Part shown: piece by piece, positions 1 to 6,199 of the stretch
Layout: each line of letters opens with the position of its first letter
How positions within the stretch are numbered: the stretch's first letter is position 1
Source of the DNA: Flavobacterium sp.
GTDB lineage: Bacteria; Bacteroidota; Bacteroidia; Flavobacteriales; Flavobacteriaceae
DNA length: 6,547 bases
Direction of reading: 5' to 3'
NCBI GenBank assembly: GCA_027483785.1
Contig: JAIXTU010000420.1
Coordinates: forward strand, 1 to 6,547
Made by a program: the position numbers and the translations under genes
The notes under the pieces: generated by a model
Databases searched by the model: none
What the model saw: the letters and a program-made list of their open reading frames with translations, nothing else
What the model was told of the DNA's origin: nothing

Positions 1-31
1 AGGCGCGATAACCGGGCTACGCTACACCCCG
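1..31 (-). tRNA. tRNA-Pro, 5' part only (cut by window edge)
   Basis: Read on the minus strand from 31 to 1, the sequence begins CGGGGTGTAGCG and continues through a D-arm containing the GG of the D-loop (CCCGGTTAT). The unusual C at position 1 followed by GGGGTG is typical of proline tRNAs, and the sequence is close to the other tRNA-Pro in this window. The anticodon lies outside the window, so the isoacceptor cannot be read. From memory of Bacteroidota tRNAs this 5' half fits the UGG isoacceptor, which is inference. A well-formed promoter lies just upstream (41-70, minus strand). It is transcribed divergently from udk. Confidence 0.85.
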
Positions 32-40
32 AAGCGGGCG

Positions 41-70
41 CAAAGATATACTTTTTTTGGCCAAATGCAA
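41..70 (-). promoter_or_regulatory. Bacteroidota-type promoter of the left tRNA-Pro
   Basis: On the minus strand a TTG (70-68) is followed after exactly 19 nt by TATCTTTG (48-41), a perfect match to the Bacteroidota -7 consensus TAnnTTTG with a -33 TTG at the usual spacing. The -7 element ends 9 nt before the tRNA 5' end, so transcription would start at or just before the tRNA. This is the best-formed promoter in the window. Its presence argues against extending the udk reading frame back to the TTG at 57. Confidence 0.7.
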
Positions 71-137
71 CAAATTTTCAAAATCAATTTCTGCTGTTTT
101 TATTGGTTTGAACCCAACGCCACTACCACAAAATAGC

Positions 138-145
138 TACCTTTG
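138..145 (+). promoter_or_regulatory. Putative -7 element for the udk operon
   Basis: TACCTTTG matches TAnnTTTG exactly and lies 25 nt upstream of the udk ATG at 171. No TTG is found at the standard 19-21 nt upstream; the nearest (108-110) leaves a 27-nt spacer. The -33 half is therefore weak, and the call rests on the -7 match and position. It could drive udk and the following four genes. Confidence 0.45.
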
Positions 146-170
146 CTTTCCGGAAACCAACCTAGATGCT

Positions 171-779
171 ATGCTTATTATTGGAATTGCCGGAGGAACA
201 GGCAGCGGAAAAACAACCGTAGTTCATCAAATCATGAACGAACTACCTCAAGCCGAAGTCGGAATTATCTCTCAAGATTCGTACTACCGCGAAAACAACC
301 ACCTTTCTTTTGAAGAACGCGCACTCATCAATTTCGATCACCCACGAGCAATCGATTTTGAACTGCTAGGAAAGCATCTTAAAGAACTCAAATCCGGACA
401 AACCATCCACCAACCCGTATATTCGTTCGTTACCCACAACCGTACCGGCGATACCGTGGTTACGCATCCGCGGAAAGTAATGATCGTTGAAGGAATCTTA
501 ATCCTCGCCAATCCCGAACTTCGCGAATTATTCGATATAAAAATTTACGTGCACGCCGACTCAGACGAGCGACTCATACGTCGACTCAAACGCGATATTG
601 CCGAACGCGGACGCGACATGGAAGAAGTGCTTAATCGCTACCAAAACACGCTCAAACCCATGCACGAACAATTTATCGAACCCACAAAAGCCTTCGCCGA
701 TATCATTATTCCAAACGATAAATACAATACGGTTGCAATCGATGTAGTTCGTGCCGTAATTAACCAACGTATCAAGTAA
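171..779 (+). CDS. udk: Uridine kinase (uridine/cytidine monophosphokinase)
   Basis: Phosphorylates uridine and cytidine to UMP and CMP in the cytoplasm (pyrimidine salvage). The 202-residue protein has the family's usual length. Visible motifs are the Walker A loop GGTGSGKT at residues 8-15, QDSYY (35-39, with the conserved Asp36), FDHP (55-58), the substrate-region YSFVTHNR (84-91), VEGIL (106-110), and an arginine-rich lid RRLKRDIAERGR (137-148). The open frame extends upstream to a TTG at 57, but that extension has no kinase similarity and overlaps the divergent tRNA promoter. The ATG at 171 puts the first beta strand (MLIIGIAGG) directly at the N-terminus and is chosen. No Shine-Dalgarno sequence is present, as is usual in Bacteroidota. 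It is the first gene of the plus-strand cluster, 56 nt before the septum protein gene. Confidence 0.96.
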   Translation: MLIIGIAGGTGSGKTTVVHQIMNELPQAEVGIISQDSYYRENNHLSFEERALINFDHPRAIDFELLGKHLKELKSGQTIHQPVYSFVTHNRTGDTVVTHPRKVMIVEGILILANPELRELFDIKIYVHADSDERLIRRLKRDIAERGRDMEEVLNRYQNTLKPMHEQFIEPTKAFADIIIPNDKYNTVAIDVVRAVINQRIK

Positions 780-835
780 GTTTGCTACTTTTATAGCGCT
801 ATTTGATCTTCCGCGAAAGCGAAAGCAACCATAAT

Positions 836-1174
836 ATGAAAGCCAAACTCAAAAATCTGGTCGATAAATATCCTATTCTCAAAATTTTTGGGAGCAGATA
901 CGTACTGATTTTCATTGCTTTCACCGTTTGGATGCTCTTTTTCGACACGTATTCTTTTCTCGAACACCAAACGATTAATAAAGAATTGAACGAATTAGAA
1001 GAAAACAAACGCTTTTATCAAGAAGAAATTAAACGCGATCAGAGTAGAATTAAAGTATTGCAAGACGACGATTTTGTTGAAAAATATGCACGCGAAAAAT
1101 ACTACATGAAAAAAGATAGCGAAGACATTTATATTATTGAATACGAAGGCGATACAATCGATTCATCATTCTAA
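836..1174 (+). CDS. DivIC/FtsB-family septum formation initiator
   Basis: A small bitopic division protein, 112 residues. A short cytoplasmic N-terminus rich in Lys (1-21) is followed by one membrane segment (about 22-37, YVLIFIAFTVWMLFF). Then comes a charged, heptad-like coiled coil (about 45-76) and the family's conserved tail FVEKYAREKYYMKK with a following EDIYIIEYE (80-104). Family members act with FtsL- and FtsQ-type partners in the periplasm at the division site; the role here is inferred from the family. The ATG at 836 is chosen over an in-frame TTG at 803 because the extra residues (MIFRESESNHN) are not membrane-like and the Lys-rich start fits the family. Its stop is 11 nt before the mutA start. 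Whether it is the FtsB or DivIC ortholog cannot be decided, so no symbol is given. Confidence 0.9.
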   Translation: MKAKLKNLVDKYPILKIFGSRYVLIFIAFTVWMLFFDTYSFLEHQTINKELNELEENKRFYQEEIKRDQSRIKVLQDDDFVEKYAREKYYMKKDSEDIYIIEYEGDTIDSSF

Positions 1175-1185
1175 ATCACGTAAAA

Positions 1186-2526
1186 TTGAGCGATAATAAA
1201 TCACAGTTCAGCACATTTGAAAGCGTTTCGGCAGCAAAATGGAAACAGCAGATTCAGTTTGAACTGAAAGGTGCCGACTATAACGAAACAGTAGTGCGTC
1301 AGACCGCCGATGGTATAAAAGTGAAGCCTTTTTACAATTCGGAAGACCGTGCAACACACTTGCCTGCGGTTCCGAAAACAGAGCCCTTTAGAATTACCGA
1401 GACACTTTACGTAAAAAATGTCGAGAAAACCATACAACGTGCCACTAAGCTGGTTGCTAAAGGTTGCGAAGCTGTAATTTTAGATTTGCCTGAACCAATA
1501 GCCGATTTCCAGAATGCATTTGCAGCTTTGTTTGCTTTACAGATTCCCGTCTTTGTGCGAACGCATTTTTACGACGAAACTTTTTTTGAAGCCATAGCTA
1601 AAGTCGAAGGAGTTACTTTATTAACGGATCCGATTCACGAACTAGCCGCAACAGGAAATTGGTATACGGGTTCCGATAATCAGTTCGGATTTTTAAAGCA
1701 ATCGCCAACCATTTTTGTGAACGCTGGCGTATACCACAATGCGGGTGCAACACCTGTACAAACAGTTGCTTTTGCCTTGGCTCATGCGGTCGAGTACTTC
1801 AACCAGCAGTCGAAACCAAAAGAAGTGGTGTTTCAACTCGAATTAGGAAGCGACTTTTTTTTTGAAATCGCCGCCATTCGTGCCTTACGTTTGCTGTATC
1901 AAACCGTGGCAAACACATTCGGAATTACTGCAAAAAGTAGCATAATTGCCATTCCTGGGAAAAGGAACAAAACCATTTACGACTACAACGTGAACATGCT
2001 TCGCAGCACCACCGAATGCATGTCGGCTATTTTAGGCGGCGCCGATTTTATTCAAAACCGACCTTACGACGCCTTGTATCATAAAGAAAATGAATTTGGT
2101 AACCGAATTGCCCGAAATCAGTTGCTAATACTCAAGCACGAAGCACATCTCGACAAAATTCAAAATCCGTCCGACGGCAGCTATTTTATAGAATCGCTTA
2201 CTGCACAAATGGCGCGATTGGCACTTGAAAAACTGAAACAAATTGAAGCCGACGGTGGATTTATCGCTTCTCTAAAAAAAGAGCGTATTCAAGCGCAAAT
2301 TAAATTACAAGCCGACGCCGAGCAACAAGCTGTAGATGCAGGAAAGCACGTACTTATTGGTACCAATATATTTAAAAATTCGGCAGATCAAATGGCCGAT
2401 CAGCTTGAATTGTACCCGTTTTTAAAGGTGCAGGCGCGCAAAACCATAATTGCGCCATTAATTCAAAAACGCCTCGCAGAAAACATCGAACAAGAACGCC
2501 TCAAATCTGAAAAATCAACCTTATGA
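1186..2526 (+). CDS. mutA: Methylmalonyl-CoA mutase, small (beta) subunit, TTG start
   Basis: Partner of MutB in the heterodimeric mutase that interconverts (R)-methylmalonyl-CoA and succinyl-CoA. The 446 residues cover only the barrel-type domain. Recognisable stretches are VSAAKWKQQIQFELKGADY (14-32), a VKPFY strand (46-50), FVNAGVYHNAGATPVQ (177-192), GKRNKTIYDYNVNMLRST (258-275), CMSAILGGADFI (278-289), NRIARNQLLILKHEAHLDK (306-324) and PSDGSYFIE (328-336). No C-terminal cobalamin-binding fold and no DxHxxG motif are present, so this subunit is structural and not catalytic. That is shorter than the roughly 640-residue Propionibacterium subunit, but flavobacterial versions are of this size (general knowledge). 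The only plausible start is TTG at 1186: no ATG or GTG lies in frame just upstream, and the conserved region begins at residue 14. Its stop overlaps the next start by 4 nt (ATGA). Confidence 0.95.
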   Translation: MSDNKSQFSTFESVSAAKWKQQIQFELKGADYNETVVRQTADGIKVKPFYNSEDRATHLPAVPKTEPFRITETLYVKNVEKTIQRATKLVAKGCEAVILDLPEPIADFQNAFAALFALQIPVFVRTHFYDETFFEAIAKVEGVTLLTDPIHELAATGNWYTGSDNQFGFLKQSPTIFVNAGVYHNAGATPVQTVAFALAHAVEYFNQQSKPKEVVFQLELGSDFFFEIAAIRALRLLYQTVANTFGITAKSSIIAIPGKRNKTIYDYNVNMLRSTTECMSAILGGADFIQNRPYDALYHKENEFGNRIARNQLLILKHEAHLDKIQNPSDGSYFIESLTAQMARLALEKLKQIEADGGFIASLKKERIQAQIKLQADAEQQAVDAGKHVLIGTNIFKNSADQMADQLELYPFLKVQARKTIIAPLIQKRLAENIEQERLKSEKSTL

Positions 2527-2975
2527 AAAAATTAATTTACCTCTTTTTGTTATTGACCTGTACCGTATTCGGACAGCAAAAACAGTTTCAGATGATTCAC
2601 AAAGAAACAGGTAAAGTGGAAAGCTATACCGATGGAACTCGTGTGAAAATGCGAACGGTTTCGGGACAAAAATACGTTGGCGTTTTGAGCTTCACCGAAG
2701 ACGACAAAATCAAAATCGGCGATAATGTTTTCGCGCTAGACCAAATTGGTGCGATAAAAATGCAGCCCAAAAAATTCGAAACGCTGAAAAAAGTACTTCT
2801 AATTAGCGGCTTAGTTATCGTAGGAACAGGTATTATTTTGGCTACTGCCGGAAGCGAAGCCGCCTTTTTAGTGATTGCAGGAGGCACGGGTGTTACTATT
2901 GGTGCCGGAATCTTGGAAGGTATTAATAGAAATCACATTAGCCGACGTTACGATTTTAAGATTAGTACACAGTGA
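2523..2975 (+). CDS. Small exported/membrane protein of unknown function between mutA and mutB
   Basis: I do not recognise the family. The 150-residue product begins with a clear signal-peptide-like segment [17 protein letters not shown] followed by QQK, the Gln-starting mature end common in Bacteroidota exported proteins. The Cys at 13 is not in a good lipobox. Residues about 22-80 are a beta-rich stretch with alternating polar and hydrophobic residues ([38 protein letters not shown]), reminiscent of a small SH3- or Lsm-like barrel; this is inference only. Two Gly-rich hydrophobic helices follow (about 91-108 and 113-131), then a basic tail ([11 protein letters not shown]). It overlaps mutA by ATGA and mutB by GTGA, so it is co-translated with both mutase subunits even though its product should leave the cytoplasm. 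A link to the mutase is not shown by the sequence. Confidence 0.88.
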   Translation: MKKLIYLFLLLTCTVFGQQKQFQMIHKETGKVESYTDGTRVKMRTVSGQKYVGVLSFTEDDKIKIGDNVFALDQIGAIKMQPKKFETLKKVLLISGLVIVGTGIILATAGSEAAFLVIAGGTGVTIGAGILEGINRNHISRRYDFKISTQ

Positions 2976-5095
2976 AAAGAAAAGATATAAGTGACCTCGC
3001 TCTGCCGGAAGAAGCATTTTTTGCGATTCCCGGTGGTAAAGCTACGTATGAAACAGCCGAGAAAATTCCGATTAAGGATTTTTATAGTGCAACCGATCTA
3101 GAATCGGTGTCGCATTTGGATTTTGGCGCTGGATTTCCGCCGTTTTTACGCGGGCCCTATGCTACCATGTACGTTCGCAGACCCTGGACGATCCGACAGT
3201 ATGCAGGTTTTTCGACCGCTGCCGAAAGTAACGCTTTTTACAAACGAAATTTGGCTGCCGGACAAAAAGGCTTGTCTATTGCATTCGATTTGCCAACGCA
3301 TCGTGGCTACGATTCGGATCACGAGCGCGTAGTTGGCGATGTTGGAAAAGCAGGCGTTGCCATTGACAGCGTAGAAGACATGAAATTGCTGTTCGATGGT
3401 ATTCCGCTTGATGAGATGTCGGTTTCGATGACTATGAACGGCGCCGTTTTGCCTATCATGGCGTTTTATATCGTCGCGGCAGCGGAGCAAGGTGTGAGTC
3501 CCGAGAAATTAGCGGGAACGATTCAAAACGATATTTTGAAGGAGTTTATGGTACGGAATACATACATTTATCCGCCTGCACCTTCCATGCGAATTATTGC
3601 CGATATTTTTAGATATACGAGTAAAAACATGCCAAAGTTTAATTCCATTTCCATTTCGGGCTATCACATGCACGAAGCCGGCGCTACAGCCGAAATAGAA
3701 TTGGCTTATACTTTAGCAGATGGTTTAGAATACATCCGAACCGGATTGGCAGCGGGCTTAGCGATTGATGATTTTGCACCGCGACTTTCGTTTTTCTGGG
3801 CCATTGGCATGAACCACTTTATGGAAATAGCTAAAATGCGTGCCGCGCGATTGCTGTGGGCGAATTTGCTAAAACCTTTTGAACCAAAAGACGAAAAATC
3901 CTTGGCTTTACGTACACATTGTCAAACCTCGGGCTGGAGCTTAACTGAACAAGATCCGTTTAACAATGTCGCACGAACCACGGTTGAAGCTGCTGCAGCT
4001 GCATTTGGAGGAACACAATCGCTACACACTAACGCTTTGGATGAAGCCATTGCTTTACCAACCGACTTTTCGGCACGAATTGCCCGAAACACGCAATTAT
4101 ATTTACAAGAAGAAACGCATATTACACAAACTGTTGATCCGTGGGGTGGAAGCTATTATGTAGAGCAACTGACTGCTGAGTTGGTGGAAAAAGCTACGGC
4201 ATTGATTGAAGAAGTGGAGTCGCTTGGTGGAATGACAAAAGCTATTGAGGCTGGAATTCCGAAGATGCGGATTGAAGAAGCGGCAGCACGAAAGCAAGCG
4301 CGCATAGATTCTGGGAAAGACATCATTGTGGGCGTTAATAAATACCGTTTGCCTAAGGAAGATGAGCTGTCAATTTTAGATGTTGACAATCAGAAGGTTC
4401 GTGCGGAACAGATTGAAAAATTGGTTCAGATAAAAGCAACTCGCGATCAAGCGTTAGTTGATGCTGCATTGACAAAATTAACTTCGGCCACGGAAACCGA
4501 TGAGAATTTATTGGATTTGGCGATTGAAGCCGCTCGTGTTCGTGCCACGTTAGGCGAGATTAGCTCAGCTTTAGAAGTGGCTTTTGGCAGATATAAAGCA
4601 GATATCAAAACATTTAGTGGTGTGTATAGCAAAGAGATAGCCCAAGATCCGGAATTTTTAAAAGCCCGCGAATTAGCCGACCAGTTTGCGGCTAAAGAAG
4701 GACGTAGACCGCGAATCATGATTGCGAAAATGGGTCAGGACGGTCACGATCGCGGAGCAAAAGTTGTAGCAACAGGTTATGCCGATGTTGGTTTTGACGT
4801 GGATATTGGTCCGCTTTTTCAAACACCGGCTGAGGCGGCACGACAAGCGGTTGAAAACGATGTTCATATTTTAGGTGTTTCGTCGTTGGCAGCCGGACAT
4901 AAAACTTTGGTTCCGCAGGTGATTGCTGAGCTAGAAATGTTAGGTCGCCCCGACATTATGGTTATCGTTGGCGGTGTGATTCCGAAAAAGGATTATCCGT
5001 TTTTATTTGAATCGGGTGCGGTAGCTGTTTTTGGGCCAGGAACTCGCATAAGTTTAGCAGCAATAAAAATGCTCGAAATTTTAATTGACGAGTAG
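2972..5095 (+). CDS. mutB: Methylmalonyl-CoA mutase, large (alpha) catalytic subunit, GTG start
   Basis: Adenosylcobalamin-dependent isomerase of (R)-methylmalonyl-CoA and succinyl-CoA, acting in the cytoplasm in propionate, odd-chain fatty acid and branched amino acid metabolism. The 707-residue protein closely follows the Propionibacterium MutB pattern. An N-terminal barrel carries [14 protein letters not shown] (Tyr77, matching Tyr89 of P. shermanii), [10 protein letters not shown] (Arg195, matching Arg207) and SGYHMHEAG (Tyr231/His232, matching Tyr243/His244). A linker (about 450-575) leads to the cobalamin domain (about 577-707) with [10 protein letters not shown] (Lys586, Asp590, axial-ligand His592), the SxL of GVSSLAAGH (637-639) and the GG of VIVGGVIP (667-668). 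All key residues are intact, so activity is expected. It starts with GTG overlapping the preceding stop by 4 nt. No MeaB or epimerase gene follows; the next gene is a tRNA 39 nt downstream. Confidence 0.98.
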   Translation: MKRKDISDLALPEEAFFAIPGGKATYETAEKIPIKDFYSATDLESVSHLDFGAGFPPFLRGPYATMYVRRPWTIRQYAGFSTAAESNAFYKRNLAAGQKGLSIAFDLPTHRGYDSDHERVVGDVGKAGVAIDSVEDMKLLFDGIPLDEMSVSMTMNGAVLPIMAFYIVAAAEQGVSPEKLAGTIQNDILKEFMVRNTYIYPPAPSMRIIADIFRYTSKNMPKFNSISISGYHMHEAGATAEIELAYTLADGLEYIRTGLAAGLAIDDFAPRLSFFWAIGMNHFMEIAKMRAARLLWANLLKPFEPKDEKSLALRTHCQTSGWSLTEQDPFNNVARTTVEAAAAAFGGTQSLHTNALDEAIALPTDFSARIARNTQLYLQEETHITQTVDPWGGSYYVEQLTAELVEKATALIEEVESLGGMTKAIEAGIPKMRIEEAAARKQARIDSGKDIIVGVNKYRLPKEDELSILDVDNQKVRAEQIEKLVQIKATRDQALVDAALTKLTSATETDENLLDLAIEAARVRATLGEISSALEVAFGRYKADIKTFSGVYSKEIAQDPEFLKARELADQFAAKEGRRPRIMIAKMGQDGHDRGAKVVATGYADVGFDVDIGPLFQTPAEAARQAVENDVHILGVSSLAAGHKTLVPQVIAELEMLGRPDIMVIVGGVIPKKDYPFLFESGAVAVFGPGTRISLAAIKMLEILIDE

Positions 5096-5115
5096 AAAAC
5101 TCATAGCAATTTGAA

Positions 5116-5123
5116 TATATTTG
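5116..5123 (+). promoter_or_regulatory. Putative -7 element for tRNA-Pro(GGG)
   Basis: TATATTTG matches TAnnTTTG and ends 11 nt before the tRNA 5' end, close to the 9 nt seen for the left tRNA-Pro. It lies in the 39-nt gap after mutB. No TTG is found at the standard upstream spacing (around 5094-5098), so the -33 half is missing or divergent. The tRNA may also be reached by read-through from mutB. Confidence 0.5.
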
Positions 5124-5134
5124 CAGCCCAAATT

Positions 5135-5208
5135 CGGGATGTGGCGCAGCCTGGTAGCGTACTAGCATGGGGTGCTAGGGGTCGCAAGTTCGAATCTTGT
5201 CATCCCGA
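5135..5208 (+). tRNA. tRNA-Pro, anticodon GGG
   Basis: A complete 74-nt cloverleaf can be folded by eye. The acceptor stem CGGGATG (5135-5141) pairs with CATCCCG (5201-5207), with discriminator A at 5208. The D-stem is GCGC with GCGT, and the D-loop contains CTGG. The anticodon stem CTAGC/GCTAG (5162-5166/5174-5178) carries the loop ATGGGGT, so the anticodon GGG is at 5169-5171. The T-arm is GCAAG-TTCGAAT-CTTGT (5184-5200). C1:G72 and the GGG anticodon both identify proline. CCA is not encoded. The last 16 nt are repeated 160 bp downstream (5353-5368) as part of the array described separately. Confidence 0.97.
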
Positions 5209-5216
5209 CAAAAAAG

Positions 5217-5238
5217 ACCGGCGAGAGCCGGTTTTTTT
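5217..5238 (+). terminator. Rho-independent terminator T1 of tRNA-Pro(GGG)
   Basis: The perfect 6-bp stem ACCGGC/GCCGGT with loop GAGA is followed by a run of seven T (5232-5238) and preceded by an A-run. It begins 8 nt after the tRNA end. The A-run before the stem means it could also act on the minus strand. Confidence 0.9.
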
Positions 5239-5245
5239 GTTAAAG

Positions 5246-5272
5246 CGTCTAAGCCCGAAGGAGCGTAAGACG
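5246..5272 (+). other. Hairpin H1, copy 1
   Basis: CGTCT (5246-5250) pairs with AGACG (5268-5272) around a 17-nt loop containing AGCC and GAAGGAG. The stem differs from copy 2 at three consecutive base pairs, yet pairing is kept (see findings). It lies between T1 and T2 and has no T-run, so it is not itself a terminator. Confidence 0.55.
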
Positions 5273-5280
5273 ATTGAGCA

Positions 5281-5319
5281 AAAAAAACCGTGCCTTTTGC
5301 AAAAAAGGCGGTCTTTTTT
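5281..5319 (+). terminator. Terminator-like hairpin T2, copy 1
   Basis: GCCTTTT (5292-5298) pairs with AAAAGGC (5303-5309) around GCAA. An outer ACC/GGT stem (5287-5289/5310-5312) extends it, and it is flanked by an A-run and six T (5314-5319). The symmetry makes it potentially bidirectional. Confidence 0.75.
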
Positions 5320-5337
5320 GAGCTCGTCTCCCCTTTA

Positions 5338-5358
5338 AAGATCAGCGGCGCTAATCTT
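5338..5358 (+). other. Hairpin H3 at the unit 1/unit 2 junction
   Basis: AAGATCAGC (5338-5346) pairs with GCTAATCTT (5350-5358) around GGC with one C-A mismatch. In unit 2 the same structure (5496-5516) has loop GAA. In unit 3 it is weaker (5583-5601). The right arm is the AATCTT that, in the real tRNA, belongs to the T-arm. Confidence 0.5.
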
Positions 5359-5376
5359 GTCATCCCGACAAAAAAG

Positions 5377-5398
5377 ACCGGCGAGAGCCGGTTTTTTT
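5377..5398 (+). terminator. Terminator T1, copy 2
   Basis: Identical to T1 copy 1: ACCGGC-GAGA-GCCGGT followed by seven T. It lies inside the 47-bp exact repeat that includes the tRNA 3' tail (5353-5399). Confidence 0.85.
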
Positions 5399-5400
5399 GG

Positions 5401-5437
5401 TTTTAGACCTGAGCCGGAAGGAGTGAGAGGTTTTAAA
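5401..5437 (+). other. Hairpin H1, copy 2
   Basis: TTTTAGACCT (5401-5410) pairs with AGGTTTTAAA (5428-5437): eight Watson-Crick pairs, one G-T and one T-T mismatch. The loop keeps AGCC and GAAGGAG. It is longer than copy 1 and has different stem bases. Confidence 0.55.
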
Positions 5438-5438
5438 C

Positions 5439-5477
5439 AAAAAAACCGTGCCTTTTGCAAAAAAGGCGGTCTTTTTT
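5439..5477 (+). terminator. Terminator-like hairpin T2, copy 2
   Basis: Same 40-bp sequence as copy 1. GCCTTTT (5450-5456) pairs with AAAAGGC (5461-5467), with outer ACC/GGT and a six-T run at 5472-5477. Confidence 0.75.
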
Positions 5478-5530
5478 GGACTCGTCTCGCCCAAAAAGAT
5501 CAGCGAAGCTAATCTTGTAGACCTATCAAC

Positions 5531-5564
5531 AAACCGTGCCTCTTGGAATAAAGCGGTTTTTTTT
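5531..5564 (+). terminator. Degenerate T2, copy 3
   Basis: AAACCG (5531-5536) still pairs with CGGTTT (5554-5559) and eight T follow (5557-5564), but the inner GCCTTTT/AAAAGGC stem has decayed. Copy 4 (about 5618-5636) keeps only the right half and should not fold stably. Confidence 0.55.
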
Positions 5565-5734
5565 GGCTCGTCTCCCCCTTATAGATCAGCGGAGCCAATC
5601 TTGTCGTGAATGCTAATCAAAAAGGCGGTCTTTTTTAGGCTCGTCTCCTCCTTTAAAATTAATAGGTTTTTTCCGTTAAATCAACTGGTTTTTGAAGCGG
5701 TTATGTGGTCGAAACATAAAGTTTACGACGCTAA

Positions 5735-5933
5735 TTAATCGACTGAAAGTCAGTATTTTGTTATGGGTAATATTGCAATATTACGTTTTAAAAAATAAAA
5801 CTTTTCAGAACGATATTTACTACTTGTATTTTTTCGATTCCTTTGAGTGATTTTCCGAAATCTTTTTTATGACTTTAATTTGATCAAGCGCACATTTTTT
5901 GGCAACGATTTTCCCTGCGTTAGGTGGTGTAGC
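5735..5933. repeat. 199-bp direct repeat, copy 1
   Basis: Aligns without gaps to 6001-6199 at a constant offset of 266, with 14 mismatches by eye (about 93% identity). It contains ACTGA-AAG-TCAGT (5742-5754), the perfect 18-bp palindrome at 5767-5784, GTTTTA-AAAAA-TAAAAC (5785-5801), and ends GTTAGGTGGTGTAGC. On the minus strand a short frame (PPNAGKIVAKK ... SKESKKYK, stop) is open in both copies. However, five of the six differences inside it change the amino acid, so it does not look like a protein under selection. Family unknown to me. Confidence 0.9.
5767..5784. other. Perfect 18-bp palindrome
   Basis: GTAATATTGCAATATTAC equals its own reverse complement. The copy at 6033-6050 has a single change (final AC to GC). 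The GTTTTA/TAAAAC inverted repeat follows at once. It could be a protein-binding site or an RNA hairpin; the sequence does not decide which. Confidence 0.8.
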
Positions 5934-6000
5934 AATTAATATGTGTTTCCAGCGAAATTAGCAGCTATTTTAGGAGCGATTACAATTGTTTTATGGGTAT

Positions 6001-6199
6001 TTAATTATCTGAAAGTCAGTTTTTTGTTTTGTGTAATATTGCAATATTGCGTTTTAAAAAATAAAACTATTCAGAACGATATTTACTACTTGTATTTTTT
6101 CGATTCCTTAGAGTGATTTTCCGAAATCTTTTTTACGACGTTAATTTGATTAAGCGCATATTTTTTGGCAACGATTTTCCCTGCGTTAGGTGGTGCAGC
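6001..6199. repeat. 199-bp direct repeat, copy 2
   Basis: Second copy of the element at 5735-5933, separated from it by 67 bp of unrelated AT-rich sequence in which I see nothing else. Similarity stops at GGTGCAGC (6199), where a GC-rich block continues instead of the AT-rich flank seen after copy 1. Longer minus-strand frames run through here (from 6325 or 6348), but they depend on the GC-rich block and have no recognisable domain. Confidence 0.9.

Larger units (their letters stand above)
5193..5655 (+). repeat. Decaying tandem hairpin/terminator array starting inside the tRNA-Pro 3' end
   Basis: Four head-to-tail units each begin with AATCTTGT, at 5193, 5353, 5511 and 5597, giving lengths of about 160, 158, 86 and 59 bp. 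Each unit ends with the spacer word CTCGTCTC (5323, 5481, 5567, 5640). Units 1 and 2 are complete: tRNA 3' tail, terminator T1, hairpin H1, terminator T2, spacer, hairpin H3. They share exact runs of 47 bp (5193-5239 = 5353-5399) and 40 bp (5281-5320 = 5439-5478). Unit 3 keeps only TAGACCT from H1, a degenerate T2 and the spacer. Unit 4 keeps half of T2 and the spacer. No protein gene is inside. Origin could be repeated unequal duplication of the tRNA trailer or scars of integration at the tRNA; no integrase is seen. Confidence 0.88.

Noticed and set aside
57..170. N-terminal extension of udk from a TTG codon
   Set aside because: No kinase similarity, overlaps the tRNA-Pro promoter, and the ATG at 171 gives the standard family length and start.
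1855..1863. Run of nine T inside mutA as a programmed slippage site
   Set aside because: The frame is intact through the run (DFFFE) and the protein matches its family on both sides; no evidence of an alternative product.
5111..5338. Plus-strand ORF of 75 codons across the tRNA (RDVAQPGSVLAWGARGRKFESCHP...)
   Set aside because: It is the tRNA-Pro gene read as protein and then runs through the terminators; a common annotation artefact.
5175..5363. Minus-strand ORF of 62 codons ending DDKIRTCDP
   Set aside because: The IRTCDP ending is the well-known false translation of the antisense of a tRNA T-arm; the rest is terminator repeat sequence.
5193..5655. CRISPR array
   Set aside because: Units differ in length (160, 158, 86, about 59 bp), consist of terminators and hairpins, and have no short constant repeat with unique spacers.
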